Of a DNA stretch of 64,000 nt, positions 1 to 7,561 are shown in pieces (the stretch's first letter is position 1; every line of letters begins with the position of its first letter). A model generated the notes under the pieces. It worked only from the letters and a program-made list of their open reading frames with translations, ran no database searches and had not been told where the DNA came from. Both the position numbers and the translations under genes were made by a program. The stretch is from Sipunculus nudus (taxonomy: Eukaryota; Annelida; Sipuncula; Golfingiida; Sipunculidae): contig JAPPUL010000068.1 of assembly GCA_026874595.1 (NCBI GenBank), positions 1,253,001 through 1,317,000 of the forward strand, given 5' to 3'.

Positions 1-913
1 ATTGGCTACCCTTTACGTGTACATTAGTTATTTTGTTACGATTCCAGCCAGTCACCAAGCCCACAACAACATCTCCTACAAAGTTAATGTCTTGTTCTAT
101 TCTTAGGGTTAGGTTTTTTACATGTCCTGAGTATCCAATTATTTCTCCAAGCGTTTTCTGATTATCGGTTGCTGTTTCTGAGAAGGATTTTATTGTTAGC
201 GTTTTGCCATTGCCATCAAATGTCCCCAGGATGTTTGAAACTCCCTTCCAATTATAAATATCTGTATCTTTTTCTAGCGTATAGGTTTGTCCTGAGACCA
301 GCATTGTTGCTTTTAAGGTTTCTGATACGTAGCCTGAGTATGCAAGAGTTTTTGCGTAGTCTGCTTTAGTTTTTGCCTCCTCGGCAGTAGTTTTTGTTGT
401 AGGGACGCTTGTATTCATCGCTTGTACGGCATTATTCAAATTATCAATATTTTCTTGAGTTTTTGTTCCCTCAAGCTGGGCCTTTTTAGCTTGGGTATCC
501 TGTATTAATGCTTCAAGGTCTGCTTTTTTAGCAAGTGCTTCTGTTATTTTAGCATTTGCTTCCGCTATTTTAGTGTCTGCTTTTAACTCTGTTTCCGTTA
601 TATTGTTATTATCAGTTTCTGCTTGTTGTTTTGCAGCTTGTGCATCTTGTATTAATTGCTCTATTTCGCTTAGTTCTTGATTTGCTGTGTTTATTGCATT
701 AGTCGCTTGGGTTATTGCTGCATCTGCATCAACACCTGAGTCACCACCACCTGAGTCCCCTCCGTCTCCTCCTCCCCCCCCTGATCCTCCTATGTCGTCA
801 ATACCACCTAGAATGCTATCTATTAGTCCTTGGGTACATCCTGTAAATACGGAGGTAAATCCTATGGCCAACGTGCAGCCAAATACGATGCCTAGTATCA
901 TCTTTTTAGACAT
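1..913 (-). CDS. GLUG-family lipoprotein with coiled coil, partial (3' end beyond window)
   Basis: The frame is open from an ATG at 913 to the window edge, so the C-terminus is missing. The start is preceded by TTGAGGGCTACACAAT, with GAGGG as ribosome binding site, and this leader is shared with the next paralogue at 2816. The product opens with MSKKM, a hydrophobic signal segment and a lipobox-like FTGC, so it is probably a lipoprotein. A Gly/Asp/Ser-rich linker follows, then a long Ala/Lys/Gln/Glu-rich coiled coil at roughly residues 60-175, then the start of the beta-repeat domain. It is clearly paralogous to the gene at 1164-2816 over the whole visible length. Function unknown; a surface or periplasmic role is inferred from the signal and the repeats. 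Confidence 0.85.
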   Translation of the reverse strand, partial: MSKKMILGIVFGCTLAIGFTSVFTGCTQGLIDSILGGIDDIGGSGGGGGDGGDSGGGDSGVDADAAITQATNAINTANQELSEIEQLIQDAQAAKQQAETDNNNITETELKADTKIAEANAKITEALAKKADLEALIQDTQAKKAQLEGTKTQENIDNLNNAVQAMNTSVPTTKTTAEEAKTKADYAKTLAYSGYVSETLKATMLVSGQTYTLEKDTDIYNWKGVSNILGTFDGNGKTLTIKSFSETATDNQKTLGEIIGYSGHVKNLTLRIEQDINFVGDVVVGLVTGWNRNKITNVHVKGSQ

Positions 914-1114
914 ATTGTGTAGCCCTCAATTCTTGTGTAAGATTTCTTTTTATCTTTCAACACGTAAGAGGGTTAGTTAAAGTCTAAAAAAAATATTCAA
1001 AACTGTCTCTATCCTCTTTAATATCTTAATAGCCTTTTATTGTAGTTTATTTAATATTGGGGTATACAAGCTTTTCTATTAGAATCCAAAAGACGAAAAG
1101 TGGCAGGAAGGGCT

Positions 1115-1152
1115 AGTAGCACCCTTTTACTTTAATTAAAAGGATGCCTACT
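1115..1152. repeat. Conserved hairpin element 1, downstream of the 1164-2816 gene
   Basis: AGTAGCACCCTTTT pairs with AAAAGGATGCCTACT across a short AT loop. The same element recurs at 3012, 4676, 6192 and 7497, each just 3' of a GLUG-family gene. It may end transcription or stabilise mRNA ends. There is no T-run on the minus-strand side, so a classical terminator is not certain. Confidence 0.6.
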
Positions 1153-1163
1153 ATATCTTTATG

Positions 1164-2816
1164 TCATTTTATGTCAGTCTGCTGCTGCCATAAAAGCTTT
1201 GGCCATGCACCTCCTGTCCATGTCCATACGCTTGTAAAATCAAATCCATTCATATCGCCTTGACTGCTAGGCGCCGTAGATATTACTGTTACTGTCGCTG
1301 TCCCAGAAGCAATATTCTCGCTTGGAGAGGTTAGGTTTTTAACAAAAGCATTATTTATCGCTCCACCTGAACTATCATTAAAGTCTCCTGCAAAACGACC
1401 CGTATGACCGTTACTTCCACCCGTTACTGCAACTGAACTTGCTGTTGAAAAAACATTAGTTAGAACACCGGTACTTCGTCCTGCAAATCCTCCCACTATG
1501 TGATAGCTGACATTGTTTGCACTAGCAGAGCCAGTAGAATACGAATCTGTTATATCAGAATTAGTCTCGCCAATTAAGCCTCCCGCAAAGTAATTACCTG
1601 TAGAACCATTAGTTTCTACTATGACATTGCCAGTTGCATATGAATTTGTAATATTTCCGCCGTCACTATAGCCAACAAGGCCACCTGCGCGTGCTCTTGT
1701 ATGTCCTATTGCTTTAACAGAACCAGTTGAATACGAACGTGTTATGTTGCCTGGACTATAATTGGTTCCAACAAGTCCACCCGCATTTGATGAATGCACA
1801 GTAGTAATGCTTACAATGTTTATCTTTGATGAGGAGTCTTCTATTATGCCTGTGGTGTCATTTATCCCAACAAGTCCACCTGTAGCATGGTAACCATCGG
1901 ATGTAGCTGTTAGAGTATATTCTCCTTTAATGTGCACATTGCTTATTTTGCCTCGATTGCGGTTAGTCGCCAGCCCCACAACAGATGTTCCTACAATGTT
2001 AATGTCTTGCTCTACTTTTATAGTTAGATTCTTTATGTGTCCTGTAGGTCCAACTGCTTGTGTTAGTGTGTGCTCAGAAGGAGTTGCTGTTTCTGAGAAA
2101 GATTTTATTGTTAGCGTTTTGCCATTCCCATCAAATGTACTCCATATGAAGTCAGGTGCTTTCCAGTTGTAGATATCTGTATCTTTTTCTAGAGTATAGG
2201 TTTGTCCTGAATTTAAAGCTGATAATAAGGCTTCTGCGGTGTGTCCTGAGTATGCAAGAGATTTTGCGTATTCTGCTTTAGTTTTTGCATCTTGGGCAAA
2301 AGTCTTTGTCGTGGGTACGCTTGCTTGCATGGATTTTACGGCTTTATTAAGCTTATCAGCTTGTGTTTTCGATGCTTCTGCTGTTGTCTTTTTGGCTTTG
2401 GCATCCTGTATTAATGCTTCAAGGTCTGCTTTTTTATTAAGAGCTTCTTTTATTTTTGTATCTGCTTCTTTTATTTTTGTATCTGCTTTGAACTCTGCGT
2501 TTGTTATATTGTTATTGTCAGCTTCTGCTTGTTGTTTTGCAGCTTGAGCTTCTTTTATTAGTTTATCTATTGTGCTTAATTTTTGATTTGCTGCGTTTAT
2601 TGCATTTGTTGCTTGGGCTATTTCTGCATCTGCTGTATCCCCGCCATCGCCACCTGAGCCGCCATTACCTGAGTCTCCATCTGAGTTATCTCCTATATCA
2701 ATACCATATACTAGTATCTTGTCTATTAGCCCTGGGGTACATGCTGTGAATATACTTGTAAATACTATGGCTCCCACAAAGAGAAATGCAAGCCCTAGTT
2801 TCATCTTTTTAGACAT
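1164..2816 (-). CDS. GLUG-repeat lipoprotein with N-terminal coiled coil
   Basis: 550 residues. The N-terminus is a basic start, a hydrophobic segment and a lipobox-like FTAC with the lipidated Cys near residue 26, followed by a Gly/Asp/Ser linker. Residues about 60-185 are an Ala/Lys/Glu-rich coiled coil that includes a duplicated heptad (ADTKIKE twice, 21-bp repeat near 2445-2486). From about residue 280 to 500 there are repeated GGLVG-type beta motifs with spaced S-Y-S/ATG elements, characteristic of the GLUG motif found in large secreted bacterial proteins. The tail has the W..GAWPKLLW motif that ends all family members here. The start at 2816 has GAGGG nine bases upstream. Probably a surface or periplasmic adhesin-like lipoprotein; no partner or enzymatic motif is seen. 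Confidence 0.85.
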   Translation of the reverse strand: MSKKMKLGLAFLFVGAIVFTSIFTACTPGLIDKILVYGIDIGDNSDGDSGNGGSGGDGGDTADAEIAQATNAINAANQKLSTIDKLIKEAQAAKQQAEADNNNITNAEFKADTKIKEADTKIKEALNKKADLEALIQDAKAKKTTAEASKTQADKLNKAVKSMQASVPTTKTFAQDAKTKAEYAKSLAYSGHTAEALLSALNSGQTYTLEKDTDIYNWKAPDFIWSTFDGNGKTLTIKSFSETATPSEHTLTQAVGPTGHIKNLTIKVEQDINIVGTSVVGLATNRNRGKISNVHIKGEYTLTATSDGYHATGGLVGINDTTGIIEDSSSKINIVSITTVHSSNAGGLVGTNYSPGNITRSYSTGSVKAIGHTRARAGGLVGYSDGGNITNSYATGNVIVETNGSTGNYFAGGLIGETNSDITDSYSTGSASANNVSYHIVGGFAGRSTGVLTNVFSTASSVAVTGGSNGHTGRFAGDFNDSSGGAINNAFVKNLTSPSENIASGTATVTVISTAPSSQGDMNGFDFTSVWTWTGGAWPKLLWQQQTDIK

Positions 2817-3011
2817 ATTGTGTAGCCCTCAAGTTTTGTTTGTATAAGCTTACTTTCTATTTTCCAACACGTTCAACACGTAATGAGTTACTTAAAGTCT
2901 AAAAAAATATTCATGTTAACCTTACGTACGTCCTAAGTCTCTTTTATTGTAGTTTAATGTGGTCGTGCTTTTTTATTAGAAGCTGAAGGACGAAAAGTGC
3001 TAGGGAAGGGT

Positions 3012-3049
3012 AGTAGCACCCTTTTACTTTAAGCAAAAGGATGCTTACT
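3012..3049. repeat. Conserved hairpin element 2
   Basis: AGTAGCACCCTTTTAC and the facing AAAAGGATGCTTACT form the same inverted repeat as at 1115. It lies just 3' of the gene ending at 3076. Confidence 0.6.
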
Positions 3050-3075
3050 ATTTCTTTATGTCATTTTATGTTAGT

Positions 3076-4557
3076 CTATTTTTGCCACGCAAGCTGTGGC
3101 CACTGGCTATCTACCAAATTCTTCCAAACAGACCTTGACCAGCCCACATCAGTAAACGTATTTGCCCTAATGGCGCTTTGCTCTTTTGCTGTTACACCTG
3201 TAGAGGGGCCTACACCTACATTTTTTTCTGGAGACGTTATTTCCATTACGAAACTATTTGTTATACTTGCCTTTGAGCCCTGAGAAGGCAGCATCATCAC
3301 CCATCCAGCGAAGCGGCCAACTTGAGATGTACCTGTTACGCTTGCTGCCCGTGAATAACACTTGTCTATTTCCCCCGTATTATCAGCCTTTCCAACAAAT
3401 CCACCTATGTTATTATTGCCCTTAACATCTCCTGTTGCATAGCTGTTTTCTATTCTGCCTGCTTTACTATATCCAACGAGCCCGCCTACATGGTTCGTTC
3501 CTTCTACATCTCCTGTTGCATAGCTGTTTGTTATTGTGCCTCCTTGAACTGCTCCTGGAGGAGACATATCATTAAGTCCAACAAGCCCGCCTGTCATTTG
3601 CCCTCCATCAACTCCAACCTCTGAAGAGCATTTTACTACTTCCCCAGTCGCGTGATTAATTCCAATAAGTCCGCCTGTGGCTGCATCCTTATTCCCATTT
3701 ATTACTTTCCCGCTACCTATAACTTTTACGCCTTCTACTTTGCCTTTGTTAGTCCCTGCAAGTGGCCCTGCTGCTTCTATATCTGTATTGTTAGTACTAA
3801 AATCCTCTCTAAGCTCTATAGTCAGATCTTTTACCTCTCCACTTGGTTCTATAAACCTTATTAACCCTATTGCATCAGCTTTAAATTTTATTGTTAACTT
3901 TTTATTGTTCCCATCTAAAGTTCCACTATATTTCTCTACCGTCTCCCAGTTTTCTAATTCAATATCAGATCCTAGGGTAAAGCTCTCACCTCTTGTAAGT
4001 TTATATTTGAACTGCTGTGCTGTTGTTACCTCATCTCCTCGCTCTTGTGTACCGCCGCTTTGCCCTGCTCCTGTCCCGCTTTGCCCTGCTCCTGTCCCGC
4101 TTTGCCCTGCTCCTGTCCCGCTTTGCCCTGCTCCTGTCCCGCTTTGCCCTGCTCCTGTCCCGCTTTGCCCTGCTCCTGTCCCGCTTTGCCCTGCTCCTGT
4201 CCCGCTTTGCCCTGCTCCTGTCCCGCTTTGCCCTGCTCCTGTCCCGCTTTGCCCTGCTCCTGTCCCGCTTTGCCCTGCTCCTGTCCCGCTTTGCCCTGCT
4301 CCTGTCCCGCTTTGCCCTGCTCCTGTCCCGCTTTGCCCTGCTCCTGTCCCGCTTTGCCCTGCTCCTGTCCCGCTTTGCCCTGCTCCTGTCCCGCTTTGCC
4401 CTGCTCCTGTCCCGCTTTGCCCTGCTTGTTTCTTGTCCTTACTGTCCTGCTCTGACCCTTGCTGTCCTCCGTCCTTAACTCCTGTTCCGTCCGTATTCCC
4501 GCAGCCAAGCACCAGCACCATAATCGTTAAGATTATTATTAAATACATTCTTCTCAT
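3076..4557 (-). CDS. GLUG-repeat lipoprotein with AGQSGTG tandem repeats
   Basis: 493 residues. The start ATG at 4557 follows GAGAGGAATAAAT. A signal peptide ends in a lipobox VLGC with Cys at residue 19. A polar linker leads into about 17.5 copies of the heptapeptide GQSGTGA (residues about 45-167), encoded by a 21-bp tandem array whose copies read identical. The C-terminal ~320 residues are beta-repeat (GGLVG, ENSYATGDV type) and end in W..SVWKNLV..QWPQLAWQ. The first ~50 residues are almost identical to those of the paralogue at 7562-9007, which carries a different repeat, so the repeat cassette appears exchangeable. Repeat number changes would keep the frame, so length variation of a surface protein is expected. 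Function otherwise unknown. Confidence 0.88.
   Translation of the reverse strand: MRRMYLIIILTIMVLVLGCGNTDGTGVKDGGQQGSEQDSKDKKQAGQSGTGAGQSGTGAGQSGTGAGQSGTGAGQSGTGAGQSGTGAGQSGTGAGQSGTGAGQSGTGAGQSGTGAGQSGTGAGQSGTGAGQSGTGAGQSGTGAGQSGTGAGQSGTGAGQSGTGAGQSGGTQERGDEVTTAQQFKYKLTRGESFTLGSDIELENWETVEKYSGTLDGNNKKLTIKFKADAIGLIRFIEPSGEVKDLTIELREDFSTNNTDIEAAGPLAGTNKGKVEGVKVIGSGKVINGNKDAATGGLIGINHATGEVVKCSSEVGVDGGQMTGGLVGLNDMSPPGAVQGGTITNSYATGDVEGTNHVGGLVGYSKAGRIENSYATGDVKGNNNIGGFVGKADNTGEIDKCYSRAASVTGTSQVGRFAGWVMMLPSQGSKASITNSFVMEITSPEKNVGVGPSTGVTAKEQSAIRANTFTDVGWSRSVWKNLVDSQWPQLAWQK
4057..4425 (-). repeat. 21-bp coding tandem array, about 17.5 copies
   Basis: Unit on the plus strand is GCTTTGCCCTGCTCCTGTCCC, repeated without visible differences. 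It encodes AGQSGTG on the minus strand within the lipoprotein gene. The array is also stop-free in several other frames, which produces spurious overlapping ORFs. Confidence 0.95.
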
Positions 4558-4588
4558 ATTTATTCCTCTCTATTGTTAGGTTATATAA

Positions 4589-4617
4589 ATATTAGATACT
4601 TAGTAGGATTTAAGCAA
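4589..4617 (-). promoter_or_regulatory. Sigma-70-type promoter of the AGQSGTG lipoprotein gene
   Basis: On the minus strand TTGCTT (4612-4617), a 17-bp spacer and TAATAT (4589-4594), about 30 bp upstream of the start codon. The same TTGCTTAAATCCTA core is conserved upstream of the paralogue at 9007. Confidence 0.6.
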
Positions 4618-4675
4618 GTATAATATCTTATGTGTAGATTAGTCTTTAAGGCGTTTATTATATATAGGGGAGGAC

Positions 4676-4712
4676 AGTAGCACTCTTTTTACATTATAAA
4701 AACATGCCTACT
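4676..4712. repeat. Conserved hairpin element 3
   Basis: AGTAGCACTCTTTTT faces AAAAACATGCCTACT. It is nearly identical to the copy at 6192 and lies 3' of the pseudogene at 4741-6062. Confidence 0.6.
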
Positions 4713-4740
4713 ATATCTTTTGTGTTGATATTAGACTAGC

Positions 4741-6062
4741 CTACGGCTGCCATAAAAGCTTTGGCCATTGTCTGGCTACCAAATTCTTCCAAACAGACCT
4801 TGACCAGCGTGCATCAGTAAAGGTAGTTGCTGTAATAGATTCTGTCTTTATTGACTCAAGATCAATATTATCTTGATACTGAAGTTTACCATTGGAATAG
4901 GGAGCCCCTATATCTTTTGTTGAGGCTTTTGTCGGAGGCTTTATTCTCATCACGAAACTCTTTTCTATACTTGAATAATACTTAGGATTGCCAAAAAAAC
5001 CAACAAACATTCCAACATTATTAGATGAAGTGCCATTTCCAGATACACTAACTGCCTTTGAGTAACAGTTAATTATTCGCCCTGAATGAATATAGCCGCC
5101 AAACCCACCTATATTATTGTACTTATTTTCTGTTCCTGCGACTTTGCCTGTTGAATAGCAATTTTCTATAACACTTGCGCTTTCTGAGTATCCAACAAAT
5201 CCGCCTGCCCACTGAATTCTTCCTTTACTCTCAACATTTCCTGTTGCATAGCTCTCTTTTATATATCCACTGCCTTGATTCCCTCCAACAAGCCCGCCTG
5301 CCATCTTTCCCCTAACATCTCCAGTTGCATAGCTCCCTTTTATATTACCTTCATTAAAGCCAATTAGCCCCCCTACAGCGCGCTTTCCCTCAACAGCTCC
5401 TTTGCATGGCTATCTATTACATCCCCTCCTTCGTTCAAGCCAATTAGCCCCCCAGCCGCCCCTTCACTAGCGTTTATTACTTTAATCGATGAGAAACAGT
5501 TTTCTACTCTGCCATATAAGCGATTAATTCCAATAAGGCCTCCTTGTATAGAATAGGTATTAGTTGTAATATCAGCTCCTGTAACTTTAACGCCTTCTAT
5601 TCTGCCTTCGTTCTCTCCTGCAAGTACTCCACTCTATCTATCAGATGACTCAAGTGCGTTTTTAAGTATTATATTAAGAGACTTTACTTGGGCCCCTTCT
5701 TCTATTTTACTTATTAATCCTACCGCGTCTTTTGTAAATGATTCTATTATTATTGTCTTGCCTTTTCCGTCTAGGATGCCTTTAAAGTGCTTTATGCTCT
5801 TCCAACCTTTTAATGTAAGGTCTTGGGTTAAATAAAGTGCCTCACACTGATCAGCAACTCCTAACTTCTCTTTTAAATCAGCTTCTGTTTCGATGTAGAT
5901 TTTTTTAGTTATGCTTGTACATTCGACTTCATGGTTAATATCTGTTTCATGGTTAATATCTGTCCTCCCTACTTCCCCGCCTTCAATGTCAATTAGATCC
6001 CTGTAGCAAGACAATAGCATTAACATACTTGTTGAGATTGTTATGAGCAATATATTTCTCAT
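4741..6062 (-). pseudogene. GLUG-repeat lipoprotein gene broken by a stop codon and a frameshift
   Basis: Reading from ATG 6062 (MRNILL, lipobox LLSC, Cys 19) the frame runs to an in-frame TAG at 5634-5636, directly followed in the same frame by codons for SGVLAGENEGR, which match the intact paralogues. That frame continues to about 5404, where CATGCAAAGGAGCT replaces the expected CAT-GCA-ACA-GGA-GCT. One base is lost there and the family sequence resumes in another frame, giving the open frame down to 4741 with the usual W..SVWKNLV..QWPKLLWQP end. The 18-bp unit encoding TDINHE is duplicated at 5928-5963. Two independent lesions make a real pseudogene more likely than a single read error. 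An upstream in-frame codon at 6128 exists, but 6062 matches the family start. Confidence 0.8.
5928..5963 (-). repeat. 18-bp tandem duplication in the lipoprotein pseudogene
   Basis: TTCATGGTTAATATCTGT occurs twice in a row and encodes TDINHE twice on the minus strand. Confidence 0.9.
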
Positions 6063-6191
6063 GTCAAAACCTATATCTTTTAAAGATTTTAAAGAATAAA
6101 GAATATTAATACTAAGAAATTTTAACATTAAGACAATCTCATATTTTGTATTTGATTTGATTGGATACGTTTATTATATACAGGGGAGGAC

Positions 6192-6228
6192 AGTAGCACT
6201 CTTTTTACATTATAAAAACATGCCTACT
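6192..6228. repeat. Conserved hairpin element 4
   Basis: Same inverted repeat and flanks as at 4676 (GGGGAGGACAGTAGCACTC on one side, ATGCCTACTATATC on the other), located 3' of the 6257-7447 gene. Confidence 0.6.
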
Positions 6229-6256
6229 ATATCTTTTGTGTTGCTAGTAGACTAGC

Positions 6257-7447
6257 CTACGGCTGCCATAAAAGCTTTGGCCATCGGCTAGCTTTAAAAC
6301 TCCATATGGATGTTGACCAGCCTTTTGCAGTAAAGGTAGTTTTTGTAATCTCACTTTGGGCTATTTTTGTTATGCTACCTTTCTTTCCCTTACCTACTGC
6401 TTGCATTCCTTTCTTTGTAAAACTGTTTTCTATTTTGCCATCATCGTTCCATCCAACGAGCCCGCCTATAGTCTTGCCTTTTACATTACCTGTTGCATAG
6501 CTTTCTTTAATAGTGGCAGCCCAGTGAGTGCTTCTATGTTCTCCAACAAGTCCTCCTGCAAATTGTCCACCCTCAACCGCTCCTGTTGCATGGCTCCCTG
6601 CTATAGTCGCATCCTCGTTATATCCAACAAGACCTCCAACTGAGACTCTTCCTTTTACTGCTCCCGTTGCATAGCTCCTTTCTATAGTACCATAACTAAA
6701 TCCAACTAGCCCTCCTACTTTTGCAACGCCTTCTACATCCCCTGTTGCATAGCTTTTTTTTACATGCAATTGATTATAGCCAACAAGTCCCCCTACATTA
6801 GAGTCTGATTTATTGCTCGTTGCTGTGCCAGCTGCATAACTGTTTTCTATTACGTTAAAGTTAATTCCGACAAGCCCACCTGCAAAAGTCTTGCCTATTA
6901 CATTAACTTTTGCACTGCTTTCCTTTATTGTGCCCTCGTTCCATCCAACAAGACCTCCAACCTCATCACCCTTTACTTTGCCTTCCCCTCCAACTTTTAC
7001 CCTTTCAACTCTACCTTTGTTCGTACTCGCAAGTACTCCTGCTATGCCTGACGTCTTAAGATCACCTGCAAGCTCTATTTCTAGATTCTTTACTAAAGAT
7101 TCTTTTCCTATTTGGCCTATTAATCCTATCGCCCCATCTGTAAACGACTTTATTGTTAGCTTCTTACCTTGCCCTTCTAGTTTGCCTTTGTAGCTAGGCA
7201 CGCTCTCCCATCCCTCTAATTCAAGATTGCTTGTTAGAGAAAAGCTCTCGTTAGCTACAAGTTTTTTCCTGAACTTTTCTTGCGTCATTTGTGCAGTCTC
7301 AGGCTCACCTGTTTGTAGTGGCAGTCCATCGCTTTTAGCCTTTCTTATCTCTTTATTCCTACTATCTTTATTCTTGCTATCTTCCTTGCTCTTACAGCCT
7401 GCTAGCATAATAGCTGCTAAGATTAATATTAAATATATATTCCTCAT
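6257..7447 (-). CDS. GLUG-repeat lipoprotein without tandem linker repeats
   Basis: 396 residues with the most classical lipobox of the family, LAGC with Cys 18, after MRNIYLILILAAIM. A short Lys/Ser/Asp-rich linker replaces the long tandem repeats of its neighbours. From about residue 60 the protein is beta-rich, then has seven or more GGLVG(W/Y/F)N segments alternating with ESYATG/NSYAAG motifs up to about residue 340. The C-terminus has the family signature W..SIWSFKAS.WPKLLWQP. It appears intact and is the shortest complete member. Probably an outer-surface or periplasmic lipoprotein; binding partner unknown. Confidence 0.87.
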   Translation of the reverse strand: MRNIYLILILAAIMLAGCKSKEDSKNKDSRNKEIRKAKSDGLPLQTGEPETAQMTQEKFRKKLVANESFSLTSNLELEGWESVPSYKGKLEGQGKKLTIKSFTDGAIGLIGQIGKESLVKNLEIELAGDLKTSGIAGVLASTNKGRVERVKVGGEGKVKGDEVGGLVGWNEGTIKESSAKVNVIGKTFAGGLVGINFNVIENSYAAGTATSNKSDSNVGGLVGYNQLHVKKSYATGDVEGVAKVGGLVGFSYGTIERSYATGAVKGRVSVGGLVGYNEDATIAGSHATGAVEGGQFAGGLVGEHRSTHWAATIKESYATGNVKGKTIGGLVGWNDDGKIENSFTKKGMQAVGKGKKGSITKIAQSEITKTTFTAKGWSTSIWSFKASRWPKLLWQP

Positions 7448-7496
7448 AAACTCACCATATTTCTAGTTTACTTAATATAGTATATACGGGGAGGAT

Positions 7497-7533
7497 AGTA
7501 GGCATCCTTTAAACTTGTAAAAACATGCCTACT
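7497..7533. repeat. Conserved hairpin element 5
   Basis: AGTAGGCATCCTTTA faces TAAAAACATGCCTACT, the longest perfect arm pairing of the five copies (AGTAGGCAT/ATGCCTACT). It lies 29 bp 3' of the gene ending at 7562. Confidence 0.6.
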
Positions 7534-7561
7534 ATATCTTTTGTGTTGATATTAGACTAGC

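Noticed and set aside
4017-4508. Several long overlapping open frames across the 21-bp array on both strands
   Set aside because: They exist only because the repeat unit has no stop in those frames; they lack ribosome binding sites and normal composition.
5634-5636. Recoding of the TAG in the lipoprotein gene as a programmed readthrough
   Set aside because: A separate frameshift downstream breaks the same gene, so simple decay explains both.
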